A stretch of DNA of 29,590 bases from CAYSZB01 sp964435475 (GTDB taxonomy: Bacteria > Chloroflexota > Anaerolineae > Anaerolineales > Anaerolineaceae). Location: assembly GCA_964435475.1 (NCBI GenBank), contig CAYSZB010000027.1:1-29590 (forward strand), given 5' to 3'. This document shows positions 1 through 8,391 of the stretch, in pieces. A program made the position numbers and the translations under genes. Under the pieces are notes generated by a model, which saw nothing but the letters and a program-made list of their open reading frames with translations, had not been told where the DNA came from and ran no database searches. The stretch's first letter is position 1; each line of letters starts with the position of its first letter.

Positions 1-18
1 ACCTTCAGGAGGTTAATG

Positions 19-1752
19 ATGAAAAAGAATTTTGGTATCGTCCTGGCGATCGCCCTTGGGCTGTCTGCCTTGTTGCTCACAGTTGCCTTCCAGGCGGGTT
101 GGGTAAGAGCCAGCCAATCCCTGGAGGAGCGCAGCGGCGCACCCACCTTCGTTTCCTACCAGGGGCGGGTGTGGAATGGGACCACTCCTTACGATGACTA
201 TGGCTACTTTAAATTCGCCATCGTAAATAGTGTCAACACGATCGTGTGGTCCAATGATGGGTCAACATCTGAACCTGTGATGGCGGTTGAATTGCTGGTA
301 AACAATGGGTTTTTCAGCATTAACCTGGGGGATATAGACGTGGGGGGTATGATGCAACCTATCCTGGCAACAACTTTTACTGACCCGAACACCCGCCTGC
401 GGGTCTGGTTCAGCCCGGATGGTGTGGGGGCTTTTACTCAATTGCCTGACCAGAAGATCGCCGCGGTGCCCTACGCCCTGCAAGCACAATATGCCAGTGA
501 TGCTGACAAGCTGGATAACAAGCATGGCAGCGCTTACCAACTGCGGGTAAGCGTGGTCTGCCCGGAGAATTATGCCTTCCAGGAGATTGACGAATGGGGT
601 GATGGCGTGTGTGTACCCGTCGAGCACCGCCCACCCTACAGCCTGACCCCAATAGGCGATTCGGGTGACGATAGCTTTCAGCCTTCGATCGCCATCGGGG
701 TGGATGGGCTGCCGCTGATCAGTTTTTTCAGGGGTTCGGATGCAACCCATGGCGGGCTGCATGTGATGCATTGCAGAACCCTGGACTGCACTCTTTATGA
801 TATTTTCAAAATTGACACCGATTCGGATTACGTCGGGCTGCTAAGTACCATTGTCATCGGGCAGGATGGCCTGGGCTTAATCGCTTATGCGGACGTGACC
901 AATAATCAATTGAGGGTCGCCCATTGTGCAAATGTCTCTTGTTCGGAGGCTGATAGGATAAGTATTGTTTATTCCGGGGCTGGTGGATACTCACTGTACA
1001 ACCTTTCTGCAGCCATCGGTGTAGATGGATACCCATTGATCGGGTTTTTAGTTGTTAAGTCAGCTGCGAATGATCTATTGTATGTCGCTCATTGTAATGA
1101 TGTTTCTTGCACGAGTCTTTCGACACCTGTGCAGATATATGCCGCTGATTCAATTGCCTATGAAATTTCGCTGACCATCGGCGCAGATGGGATTGGGCTG
1201 CTCTCTTTTCATAATAACACGACCGGCGATCTGCGCACAGCGCATTGTGGCAATGTCGCCTGCACTGCAATGACCGGGATGAGCATCGCCAGTCCAAATG
1301 AGGGGGTAGACAACTCCATCACCCGTGGTAATGATGGCCTGGGACTGATCGCTTATTACAGTGAAAGCGCCAGTGCCTTGAAAGTGGCGCATTGTAACAA
1401 CATCATCTGTAATTCAGCCACTTCGGTCATTATTGATACTATTGCCGGAGGTATTGCGGGCAACTGGCCTGCCATCACCATCGGCTCGGATGGGTTGGGA
1501 TTCATCGTTTATGACGCATTTGATGGTTCAGACCAGATCCTCAAGGTGGCACACTGCATTGATGTCACCTGCTCAGGCGCAGTTACCTATGTGATCGATA
1601 AAATGGTGAAAACATCCAACGCCGGGATCCCTTCTGTCACCATTGGCACCGATGGCATGCCGATCATTGCCTATTATGATGGGTACTCAACCGACCTTAA
1701 GGTGATGCATTGTTCCAATAATTTCTGCCTGCCCTATGTCAGGAGCCACTGA
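19..1752 (+). CDS. Secreted seven-repeat Cys-rich beta-propeller protein
   Basis: The product is probably an exported beta-propeller protein of unknown ligand. AGGAGG at 7-12 precedes two in-frame ATGs at 16 and 19; the second has better spacing (6 nt) and was chosen. The N-terminus is a signal peptide (MKKN, then a hydrophobic stretch, then about A31). Next comes a domain starting near VSYQGRVW and ending in AVPYALQAQ..ADKLDNKHG, a pattern seen in many secreted or fibre-like proteins. From about residue 210 there are seven repeats of about 45-55 residues, each with the pattern G-x-DG-x-[PG]-[LI]-I and ending in HC-x5-C, for example VAHCANVSC. Seven repeats fit one seven-bladed propeller, and each paired cysteine could form a blade disulfide, which suits an extracellular location. 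The last repeat runs directly into the C-terminus (FCLPYVRSH), so the tail motif found in neighbouring proteins is at best degenerate here. The stop overlaps the start of the next gene by one base. Confidence 0.8.
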   Translation: MKKNFGIVLAIALGLSALLLTVAFQAGWVRASQSLEERSGAPTFVSYQGRVWNGTTPYDDYGYFKFAIVNSVNTIVWSNDGSTSEPVMAVELLVNNGFFSINLGDIDVGGMMQPILATTFTDPNTRLRVWFSPDGVGAFTQLPDQKIAAVPYALQAQYASDADKLDNKHGSAYQLRVSVVCPENYAFQEIDEWGDGVCVPVEHRPPYSLTPIGDSGDDSFQPSIAIGVDGLPLISFFRGSDATHGGLHVMHCRTLDCTLYDIFKIDTDSDYVGLLSTIVIGQDGLGLIAYADVTNNQLRVAHCANVSCSEADRISIVYSGAGGYSLYNLSAAIGVDGYPLIGFLVVKSAANDLLYVAHCNDVSCTSLSTPVQIYAADSIAYEISLTIGADGIGLLSFHNNTTGDLRTAHCGNVACTAMTGMSIASPNEGVDNSITRGNDGLGLIAYYSESASALKVAHCNNIICNSATSVIIDTIAGGIAGNWPAITIGSDGLGFIVYDAFDGSDQILKVAHCIDVTCSGAVTYVIDKMVKTSNAGIPSVTIGTDGMPIIAYYDGYSTDLKVMHCSNNFCLPYVRSH

Positions 1753-2042
1753 TGAAAAAAAATATCATTGCCTTGTTGATCATTTTATTCCTGGTGGGCT
1801 CCGCCCTGGCATTTGTCGGGGTTGTTAAAGCTCAGGAACGAGCTTTCACCCTGCCCTGGTCGGTGATCGGCTCGGGAGGGATGGGGGGCACGGCGGGTGG
1901 CTACACCATTCATTCCACCCTGGGGCAGCCGGTGGCGGGCGCGGTGGTTGGTGGAACCTATCACCTGACATCGGGATTCTGGACAGAGGTGTTTGAAAGC
2001 GTGGTGGAGTTATTCAACTACCTGCCACTGATATTGCGGTAG
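1752..2042 (+). CDS. Small secreted GFW-type protein with C-terminal LPLILR tail
   Basis: This 96-residue exported protein has unknown function. Its ATG shares a base with the upstream stop (TGATG), and AGGAG at 1741-1745 lies within the upstream gene's end, so translation is probably coupled to the propeller gene. Residues 1-27 are a signal peptide ending near VVKAQ. The middle carries SGGMGGTAGGYTIHSTLGQP..GG.YHLTSGFW, a small glycine-rich module ending in GFW that recurs near the C-termini of secreted proteins in several phyla. The last residues, FNYLPLILR, are the clearest example of the tail shared by exported proteins in this window. Nothing separates the module from the tail except about 12 residues, so the protein is close to a minimal export-plus-tail unit. 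It may work with the upstream propeller protein, but this is only inferred from the coupling. Confidence 0.8.
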   Translation: MKKNIIALLIILFLVGSALAFVGVVKAQERAFTLPWSVIGSGGMGGTAGGYTIHSTLGQPVAGAVVGGTYHLTSGFWTEVFESVVELFNYLPLILR

Positions 2043-2097
2043 GGTGCGTTCCGGGGTCGTTTGCGTCCTGACCCGAAGGGTCATGGATGAACGCACC
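2043..2097 (+). terminator. Branched hairpin directly after the small secreted gene
   Basis: The arms GGTGCGTTC (2043-2051) and GAACGCACC (2089-2097) pair perfectly over 9 bp. An inner hairpin, GACCC-GAA-GGGTC, lies at 2070-2082. It begins on the base after the TAG stop. No T-run follows, so it may stabilise the mRNA end rather than terminate by itself. Confidence 0.5.
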
Positions 2098-2117
2098 AAA
2101 TAATTATCGTAATGATG

Positions 2118-2144
2118 GGGTGCGATCACAAGCTGATCGCACCC
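2118..2144 (+). terminator. Perfect 11-bp hairpin in the convergent intergenic region
   Basis: GGGTGCGATCA (2118-2128) and TGATCGCACCC (2134-2144) pair perfectly around a 5-nt loop. It lies downstream of the small secreted gene and upstream of the relic at 2151-2223. No T-run follows. Confidence 0.5.
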
Positions 2145-2150
2145 TACTTG

Positions 2151-2223
2151 TTGGACGGATGTTTTTGAGTTCATCGAGGAGTTTTTCAACTAACTGCCGC
2201 TGGTTTTGCGGAAGGTTGAGTGA
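2151..2223 (+). pseudogene. Relic of a second LPLVLR-tailed protein end
   Basis: Reading from 2161 in frame gives VFEFIEEFFN, a TAA stop at 2191-2193, then LPLVLRKVE and TGA at 2221-2223. The neighbouring intact gene ends VFESVVELFNYLPLILR. The two align throughout, with the Tyr codon TAC replaced by TAA. Upstream, TTGGACGGATG also resembles the intact TCTGGACAGAGGTG. No start codon, ribosome site or longer reading frame is present, so this looks like the surviving 3' end of a decayed duplicate. Confidence 0.6.
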
Positions 2224-2304
2224 GCTTCACCTTCAGTTGGTGGGGTGAAGATTGGTAATCATTCGCCAGGATACAACAAGTAGATAACAATTAAGATACC
2301 AGAC

Positions 2305-2344
2305 CCCGAAGCCCAATTAATACCAGTATCAGTTGGGTTTCGGG
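2305..2344. terminator. 12-bp stem between convergent genes
   Basis: CCCGAAGCCCAA (2305-2316) pairs with TTGGGTTTCGGG (2333-2344), with one G.T wobble and a 16-nt loop. It lies between the plus-strand small gene and the minus-strand propeller gene, so it could end transcription from either side. The rest of 2224-2439 shows no recognisable feature. Confidence 0.4.
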
Positions 2345-2439
2345 CAATTAAGGCAATTCTCACAATATTTTGCATTTGCCAGCAGCCAATTCATTCACCC
2401 TCAACCCAATCTACCAAACACCAATAAAAATAGAACAAC

Positions 2440-4665
2440 TTACCGCTTAATAAGCGGTAGAAAAGTTTGATCTAATTTATAAGCGATCAGCAGGTCATGG
2501 TTGAGCATATCGTAATGGCTGATGCGCGGCATGCCACTGGGAGAGAGCGCAATGGACGGGCTCCACACGACGTTATTATCGGTATACAAGACCTGCAAAG
2601 TCCAGCTTGTTCCCACCCGGGTAATATAATTCAACTGGAAGGGGGTGGTCCAGGCAAAGGAAGCCACATGAGGGCGCCCCTTGTTATCCAAAGCAAATGA
2701 GAACTCCTCCTCACCATTTGGGTCGATGATCTCCTCGGGGTTCCAGATGCAGGTGTAAAAGGGAGGACCATTACAGACTGTACCCCGGCTGCGGAAAGCC
2801 AGGATGGAACCCATTGGTTTTAAGTAGACTACCATTACCTTGCCATTATCATCCACGGCAATATTGACTTTCCAACCTTCACCGATCAACTCAATAATTG
2901 GCATGTCAATGATATTCTTTGTCCAGTGGTAAAGGGTGCCGCTTTCGAAATAAGCGATGGAAGGCCTGTTGCCGGGACCCAATGCCAGTGACACCTGGGA
3001 TCCCGATGCCGTGTCATCAACGATCAGGTTCCTCGACCAACTGGCGCCTGTCCAGTAGGTGTACCACAGGTCATTCCCTTTGTAATAGGCAAAGTGCGGG
3101 TACCCGTTTGAATCCAGGTCCATGCCAAAAAGCTGGTCGGAGTATAAAGCGCCATCCACCCCGCTATCCGCGATTGATGGTGCCGGCCAGTATGTTCCAT
3201 TGAATTTGCGGTACTTAATATCGCCATTATCCCAATACCCTACTGTTGGGTAATTGTTTGCATTAAGCTTGAGGATCGAAAAACGCCCCACGGTTCCTGT
3301 GAAAGTTATTTGTTCTGAGGTAAGTGGACCGCCATTGATGGAATATTTCAGGTATCTCAAAGAATCAGCTGTATCGTCATAATAGCTGATATGCATCAGC
3401 CCGAGCGTATCCACCGCAATTGATGAACTGTAGCCAACTTCATGACCCATGACCACCTGGTAGGGTGGCTGCCAACCATCACGGGTTTTGTTAATAAAAA
3501 TCAGAGCCCCGGTGTTGAGGTTTTGATGCAGCACCTTGGCTGTGGCACCGATCACGGCCAAAGAAACCGAGGTGCCTGCGCCTGCATCAGCGTCGAGTGT
3601 CTCGACCGCGCTCCAACTATTCGCTCCGTTGCGGTAGCTGTGTTTTAAACCTTCCTCCTTCCAGGAGATGCGTGCCTTGCGCGTGTCACCAATGGTATCG
3701 TAAGCCAGTGAGATATAAGTCGGGGTGGCTTCTCCAAGTAGTTCACGCACATAACTTGACCCGTTATAGTAATAGAACCCCACATCATAAGCCAGCATTG
3801 GGTCATGAACTGACATGGCGATCGCCGGGTATTGCGTGATCGGGTCGATGGCGATGGAATTGTATTCACCGATCTGGCATGATGTGTAATCTGGATCCAG
3901 GCAATTGGTTACCGCGACATCACGATGCCAGACATTGCTGCCATCACGCCAGTCATAATTAATACTTCCATCTCCTGTTGACCCCAGCCAATAGTAACTG
4001 ACATGCACCGTATTGGGTAAAACCCCGGTATTGATGGCTAATGAAAACCAGTTGTTGTGGTCTACTTCATAGGCTAAGTCGACGACCTCTTTAAGCCAAA
4101 CCTGGCTTCCTGAGTCAAAATATGTGTAGTATAGCTTGGTGTCAACCTCGTTAAAATAGATGATCTTTGGATCTCCAAAGCTATCGGTTGCTATGTCTGA
4201 ATAAGGGCTTTGAATGCCAGTGGCCACAGTCATTTTCACCCAGCTCCCTGATTCATTCGTGGCATACCTGATCCTGTGGTTGACCCGATCGTAATAGCTG
4301 ATGTGGGCTTTCCCGCTGCTGTCCAATGCCAGGGCTGCCGCACTGCCCACGCCCCAAGTATTGTCCACGGTTTGAATGACCCAACTGGTACCGTTATAGT
4401 GGGCATAGTACAGGTGATCCCCGCCATAGGCAATGCAGGCATAACCGTCCGCATCCAGTCTCAGGCTGTGCTGGGAGGGCTCAATGATATCTACCTGGGA
4501 GTCTGCGCGGTCTGCACGCCAGCCTTCAGCAATGGGTAAATCGGGTGTGACGGGTGCTATTCTATCTGGTGGGATCTGCGCATCTGCGATGGTTGGCGTA
4601 AAAAGTAAGACTGAAATCAAGATGATGTAAGTCAAATGTTTGAAGGAAATAACTGAATGAGTCAT
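2440..4665 (-). CDS. Secreted 14-repeat propeller protein with C-terminal LPLIKR tail
   Basis: This is a 741-residue exported repeat protein of unknown ligand. The reading frame extends further upstream, but the ATG at 4663-4665 (MTHSVISF) is preceded by GGAGG with 7-nt spacing and begins a clean signal peptide ending near TIADAQ. The mature part is built from about 14 repeats of roughly 45-55 residues with the pattern [SA]-[IL]-A-x-D-x-x-G-x-[PA]-x-[IV]-[SA]-Y-[YF], such as SIAVDTLGLMHISYYD and ALALDSSGKAHISYYD. Many repeats continue into W or YxNGxSW. This pattern resembles BNR-like propeller blades, and 14 copies would fit two seven-bladed propellers. The protein ends DQTFLPLIKR, matching the tail of its neighbours. 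A perfect 9+9 palindrome covers the stop and the last tail codons. It is divergent from the beta-helix gene downstream. Confidence 0.8.
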   Translation of the reverse strand: MTHSVISFKHLTYIILISVLLFTPTIADAQIPPDRIAPVTPDLPIAEGWRADRADSQVDIIEPSQHSLRLDADGYACIAYGGDHLYYAHYNGTSWVIQTVDNTWGVGSAAALALDSSGKAHISYYDRVNHRIRYATNESGSWVKMTVATGIQSPYSDIATDSFGDPKIIYFNEVDTKLYYTYFDSGSQVWLKEVVDLAYEVDHNNWFSLAINTGVLPNTVHVSYYWLGSTGDGSINYDWRDGSNVWHRDVAVTNCLDPDYTSCQIGEYNSIAIDPITQYPAIAMSVHDPMLAYDVGFYYYNGSSYVRELLGEATPTYISLAYDTIGDTRKARISWKEEGLKHSYRNGANSWSAVETLDADAGAGTSVSLAVIGATAKVLHQNLNTGALIFINKTRDGWQPPYQVVMGHEVGYSSSIAVDTLGLMHISYYDDTADSLRYLKYSINGGPLTSEQITFTGTVGRFSILKLNANNYPTVGYWDNGDIKYRKFNGTYWPAPSIADSGVDGALYSDQLFGMDLDSNGYPHFAYYKGNDLWYTYWTGASWSRNLIVDDTASGSQVSLALGPGNRPSIAYFESGTLYHWTKNIIDMPIIELIGEGWKVNIAVDDNGKVMVVYLKPMGSILAFRSRGTVCNGPPFYTCIWNPEEIIDPNGEEEFSFALDNKGRPHVASFAWTTPFQLNYITRVGTSWTLQVLYTDNNVVWSPSIALSPSGMPRISHYDMLNHDLLIAYKLDQTFLPLIKR
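2441..2459. repeat. Palindrome overlapping the stop and tail codons
   Basis: TACCGCTTA and TAAGCGGTA flank a single A, giving a perfect 9-bp inverted repeat. On the minus strand it spans the codons for LPLIKR and part of the TAA stop. It could act as a hairpin at the mRNA end, but it may also be a by-product of the tail's codons. Confidence 0.5.
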
Positions 4666-4977
4666 TGCAGTACCTCCGAACCCAATTGCCAGTGGTGAGT
4701 GAATTGACTTTAATATTATACATCCTGCATGGAAAAATATCACAAGATCCGGTGGCGCAGCTATCAATCCACACTTCGTGCCATCCTTACCAGGAAACTC
4801 AATGGGACGCAGGTCAACCAGGGACCGCACCCCTACCAAATCAGCAACTTTCCCCTGCTTGATTCTTTGCTTAAATCATGTATACTCATCATAGATCAAG
4901 TGTCAAGGCTTAGCCATTCTTCAGCGCTTCGTCACGAATAAGCCTGTTTTGTCTTCTTTACTGCCAAGGAGGTAGAA
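4666..4977. other. Divergent intergenic region
   Basis: These 312 bp separate two divergent secreted-protein genes. They hold a candidate minus-strand promoter (see 4715-4745). AAGGAGG at 4966-4972 serves the plus-strand gene. A TATACT at 4881-4886 could be a plus-strand -10 box, but no well-spaced -35 is visible. No supported small gene was found. Confidence 0.6.
4715..4745 (-). promoter_or_regulatory. Candidate promoter of the 14-repeat propeller gene
   Basis: On the minus strand TATAAT (4715-4720) lies 49 bp before the chosen ATG. TTGTGA (4740-4745) lies 19 bp upstream of it as a 4/6 match to a -35 box. The spacing is longer than ideal, so this is a moderate candidate. Confidence 0.35.
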
Positions 4978-6660
4978 ATGCCAGGCAATAACATGAAAAT
5001 CCGCTTATTTATCTCGCTGTTGGTCTGTTTGATATCCTTCAGCAAATTTCCCCAAGCTTCGGCAGAGCCTTCACGCGCCACATACACAGTTATTAACACC
5101 AATAACATGGGTACGGGCTCCCTGCGCCAGGCGATCGAAGATTCCAACAGCCACACAGGGGCAGATACGATCGTCTTCAATATTCCTGCAGGTTTATCAA
5201 GCCCCAGAGACGAATACTACATTGCCATATTGGATGGCTTTGAATTGACCGACCCGGCCGGGGTAACGATCGATGCCACCACCCAGCCTGAGCAATATGC
5301 TGATGACATCCCCGAGATATGGATCGCAAAAAGTGCTTCCCCTGATGAACCTGTCTTCACAATCTCAACAGCCAGCCGGGGAAACATTATCAAAGGATTT
5401 GTGATTTCAGGTGGGAGCGGTGGAGCGAATACCATTGTTATTGATAGCAGTTACAACCAGATCCTGGATAATGCCATCACCAGCCTGGGCGGGGGCGACG
5501 GAATTGTCCTGAACCCTTCTGCAGGTTTTAATAGCATTGAATACAACTACATATATGGGCATACCCTCAACGGAATCCACCTGGTGAGTTCCAATGATAA
5601 TGTTATATCCCGTAATGTTATCGGCCTCACCCCAAGTTGGTTCCCTGTTTTAAGGCCGAATGGGCACCATGGCATCCTTTGTGCCGTGTGCAATAACAAC
5701 CAGATTGTAAATAACACGATCAGCGGCAACACGATGAAGGGGATCGCTTTATCCACTGCCGGTAGTAACACTATAAGCGGCAATGTGATCGGGCTGAGCA
5801 AAGATGGTTTGACCGACCAGGGTAACGGACAGCATGGCATAGAGTTGGGAGACAACTGTGTCGGGAACAATGTTTTTGGGAACTGGGTCTCTGGAAACGG
5901 CGAGGATGGCATTCACCTGGAAGGATCATCGGAGATCAACAACACCACCAACAACCATATCGAGCTGAACGCGGTGGGTTATGCATTCGACGGCAGCTTT
6001 ATACCCAATGCTCAACACGGCATTGGCATTTATTATGGTTCGCGTGGCAACTATGTGGGCAAATTTGGCGATGCCACCCGCGGCAACATCATCGGTGGCA
6101 ATGGTTGGAGCGGGGTGGTGATTGTGGACTCATCCAAGGGCGTCAATTACCTGTATGGCAATAAGATCCTCTACAACCAGTATTATGGGGTTAATGTTGT
6201 CAACAGCCCGGACAATTACATCGGGTTCAATACCATCGGCCGCAATGGCGTGCATGGTACGCATGCCGGCGTACGAATCGAGGGAGGGACAGCGCTGCGT
6301 AACGCCATCACCACCAACAGCATCTATTTCAACACCGGGCTGGGGATCGAGCTTGTCGCCGGTGGTAATGCCATGCTGCCTGAACCGGTTCTCTACTCGG
6401 CAACCTGCAATTCGGTAAGCGGCACGACCTGCGCCGGGTGCACCGTGCAGATCTATTCCGACCGCGAATATGAGGGCGAGTTCTATGAGGATGAAACGGT
6501 AGCAGATGGAGATGGTAATTTTAGCTACTCGAACCCGCTGATCTCGTTCCATGGACCCAACATAACTGCCATTGCCTTTTCGGGCAGCAACACCAGCCCG
6601 TTCGCCCTGCCCTGGGTGGGTGCCTGCCAACGGTATTATCTGCCGATGATCTTTAAGTAG
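4978..6660 (+). CDS. Secreted right-handed parallel beta-helix protein, YLPMIFK tail
   Basis: This 560-residue exported protein is probably a surface beta-helix, a fold common in polysaccharide-binding or polysaccharide-degrading proteins. AAGGAGG at 4966-4972 supports the ATG at 4978; an internal ATG at residue 6 is a weaker alternative. A signal peptide ends near ASAEP. Residues about 35-65 read GTGSLRQAIEDSN..GADTIVFNIPAG, the usual opening of CSLREA-like beta-helix proteins. Residues about 110-440 contain repeated turns such as NTISGNVIGLS and NIIGGNGWSGVVI, rich in N-x-I and G-N, as in parallel beta-helix coils. After the helix comes a small Cys-containing module (SATCNSVSGTTCAGCTVQIYSD..) resembling a beta-sandwich. 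The protein ends CQRYYLPMIFK, a variant of the shared tail ending in Lys. No catalytic residues can be assigned, so an enzymatic role is not claimed. Confidence 0.8.
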   Translation: MPGNNMKIRLFISLLVCLISFSKFPQASAEPSRATYTVINTNNMGTGSLRQAIEDSNSHTGADTIVFNIPAGLSSPRDEYYIAILDGFELTDPAGVTIDATTQPEQYADDIPEIWIAKSASPDEPVFTISTASRGNIIKGFVISGGSGGANTIVIDSSYNQILDNAITSLGGGDGIVLNPSAGFNSIEYNYIYGHTLNGIHLVSSNDNVISRNVIGLTPSWFPVLRPNGHHGILCAVCNNNQIVNNTISGNTMKGIALSTAGSNTISGNVIGLSKDGLTDQGNGQHGIELGDNCVGNNVFGNWVSGNGEDGIHLEGSSEINNTTNNHIELNAVGYAFDGSFIPNAQHGIGIYYGSRGNYVGKFGDATRGNIIGGNGWSGVVIVDSSKGVNYLYGNKILYNQYYGVNVVNSPDNYIGFNTIGRNGVHGTHAGVRIEGGTALRNAITTNSIYFNTGLGIELVAGGNAMLPEPVLYSATCNSVSGTTCAGCTVQIYSDREYEGEFYEDETVADGDGNFSYSNPLISFHGPNITAIAFSGSNTSPFALPWVGACQRYYLPMIFK

Positions 6661-6744
6661 GCTGAAAGCCAAGACGTTAAAATCAGACCGGTTGGCAATA
6701 GCTACATGTGCCTGGCCTACTGTCTGTCTTCGGGGGTCACAACG

Positions 6745-7026
6745 CGCACACGGTCCCACAGGGATGTTATGCAACCAGGAGAACGGTGCAAAGGGAGTTT
6801 CCAACCTCACCCCAACCCTCTCCACCCATTGGAGAGGGCTTTAAACATGAGACCTGGTGGTCAAAAGCCGCACACGGTCCCACAGGGATGTTATGCAACC
6901 AGGAGAACGGTGCAAAGGGAGTTTCCAACCTCACCCCAACCCTCTCCACCCATTGGAGAGGGCTTTAAACATGAGACCTGGTGGTCAAAAGCCACACACG
7001 GTCCCACAGGGATGCTACGCAACCAG
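6745..7026. repeat. 124-bp direct tandem repeat, about 2.3 copies
   Basis: Unit 1 is 6745-6868, unit 2 is 6869-6992 and a partial third copy is 6993-7026. The first two are nearly identical. Each full unit contains a hairpin, CCCTCTCC-acccatt-GGAGAGGG, at 6816-6838 and 6940-6962. That hairpin resembles the core of the dispersed elements at 20476 and 26767. Reading frames through the repeat are short, repeat themselves in several frames and lack ribosome sites, so the block is judged non-coding. The remaining parts of 6661-7209 show only the nurA leader. Confidence 0.85.
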
Positions 7027-7166
7027 ACCAATGTTGGGTTTCGGAGACATGATCTTTAGCCACATGTCAATGCATTGTTTTATTGTTGGTTTCCACTCCT
7101 CATCCCGCCAAAAGAGTGCGGGACTTACCTAACCTACCAAACTGCGAGAAATGACCATAACTTCGA

Positions 7167-7172
7167 TATAAT
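7167..7172 (+). promoter_or_regulatory. Candidate -10 box of the nurA-sbcC operon
   Basis: TATAAT lies 37 bp before the nurA ATG, giving a leader of about 30 nt. No convincing -35 box is present at the usual distance, so the site is tentative. Confidence 0.3.
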
Positions 7173-7209
7173 TACCTCCAGGATCAAACGACAAGTCGGA
7201 GGGAATGTC

Positions 7210-8391
7210 ATGCCAGTCAATTTTGTCCAGGTCAAGCAAGCCCTGGCAGCTTACACGCAACAGGTCAAGACCCACACGGATCAACAGTCCAGCCTGGAAA
7301 ATGAGCTGTGGCAGGTCTTTGAATCCTCGTCGACGCAGGTGGACAAACTGCGTGCTGACATCCACCATGCCGCGGAACGGGCAAGACGATTGTGGTGTGC
7401 CTGCCCGACGGACGAACCCCTGCTGACGCATCGCCCGTGCCCCAGCCTGCCCACGAACTACACCATCATGGCGGCGGACGGCTCGCAGATCCAGCCCAGC
7501 CGGCATAAAGCGCTGCCTTACTGCGTGGTCAACGTGGGGGTGATCACCGCGCGGATGGGCAGCAGTGAAGCGCCCGACACGCACATGCACAGCCGCCTGG
7601 TGGATTACGGTGAGCTGTTCGAGGACGGCATGCTGGTCAACGAGGACATGGTGTCACTGTGGCGCGACCACGCCGAGCGGCTGGCACTGCTGGAGCACGC
7701 CGCCGACCTGCAGGGTCCGACCATCGCACTGACCGACGGGCTGTTGGGGCTTTACATGGGCTCGCGCACCAACCAGCAGATCCCGCCACTTGCCAATGAG
7801 ATCTATGCCGCCTACAAAGCACTCGCCGAGCAGGGGGTGATGTGCGCCGGCTACATCGACAAGCCGGGCTCGGACCTTTTGGGGCGCATGTTCAGCCTTT
7901 TAGCGCTGCCGGAGAACGAAAGAGCCGGTTATGACAGCAAGACGCGCTATTTCAAGGGCATATCGGACGCTGCGCTGCTGCAAAACGTGCTGACGGAACC
8001 GGGGGAGCGTTCGGCGATCTTCGAGGTGATCTCCACCCAGGACCGCAAGAGCGAAAACGACCTGGCGGTGCACTTTTTCTACCTCAACATCGGCGTAAAG
8101 GGTGCGCCTTACCTGGTCAAGGTGGAGATACCGGGCTGGATGGTGCGTTTTGAGGAGCGTATCAACCTGCTGCATGCCGCCATCCTGCGCGAAACACAGG
8201 TTCTGGACCTGCACCCCTACCCCTACATCCTGCACCGTGCGCACGAGCTGGCGGTGATCCAACTGAACGAGCACGAAGAGGTCGAGCGCCTGCTGATGGA
8301 AGCATACAGTGTTGAGGGCATCCCGCTGGGGATGCAGTCCAACAAACAAGCCAACAAAATGATCACCGGGAGGGAAAGACCTGATGAATGA
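7210..8391 (+). CDS. nurA: NurA-family nuclease
   Basis: NurA is a single- and double-strand-acting DNA nuclease that works with the HerA translocase in DNA end resection. The start at 7210 (MPVNFVQV) has GGAGGG at 7198-7203 with 6-nt spacing; the longer upstream frame lacks such a site. The 393-residue product has a helical N-terminus, then MAADGSQIQ with Asp90, the family's first metal-binding acidic motif. ALTDGLLGLY follows with Asp176, and then GYIDKPGSDLLGRM, another typical NurA segment. The C-terminal RAHELAVIQLNEHEEVE region matches the usual end of the domain. The reading frame overlaps the next gene by 8 bp, and herA follows one gene later. This arrangement supports NurA over other RNase H-like nucleases. 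Activity is inferred from the family. Confidence 0.88.
   Translation: MPVNFVQVKQALAAYTQQVKTHTDQQSSLENELWQVFESSSTQVDKLRADIHHAAERARRLWCACPTDEPLLTHRPCPSLPTNYTIMAADGSQIQPSRHKALPYCVVNVGVITARMGSSEAPDTHMHSRLVDYGELFEDGMLVNEDMVSLWRDHAERLALLEHAADLQGPTIALTDGLLGLYMGSRTNQQIPPLANEIYAAYKALAEQGVMCAGYIDKPGSDLLGRMFSLLALPENERAGYDSKTRYFKGISDAALLQNVLTEPGERSAIFEVISTQDRKSENDLAVHFFYLNIGVKGAPYLVKVEIPGWMVRFEERINLLHAAILRETQVLDLHPYPYILHRAHELAVIQLNEHEEVERLLMEAYSVEGIPLGMQSNKQANKMITGRERPDE

Noticed and set aside
1719..1752. FCLPYVRSH end of the first protein as another copy of the tail
   Set aside because: It coincides with the final Cys of the seventh repeat, lacks the aliphatic pair after LP and ends SH, so it is more likely the end of the repeat.
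6745..7026. Small proteins encoded in the 124-bp repeat
   Set aside because: The frames repeat in several phases, lack ribosome sites and reflect the proline-rich translation of the hairpin repeat.
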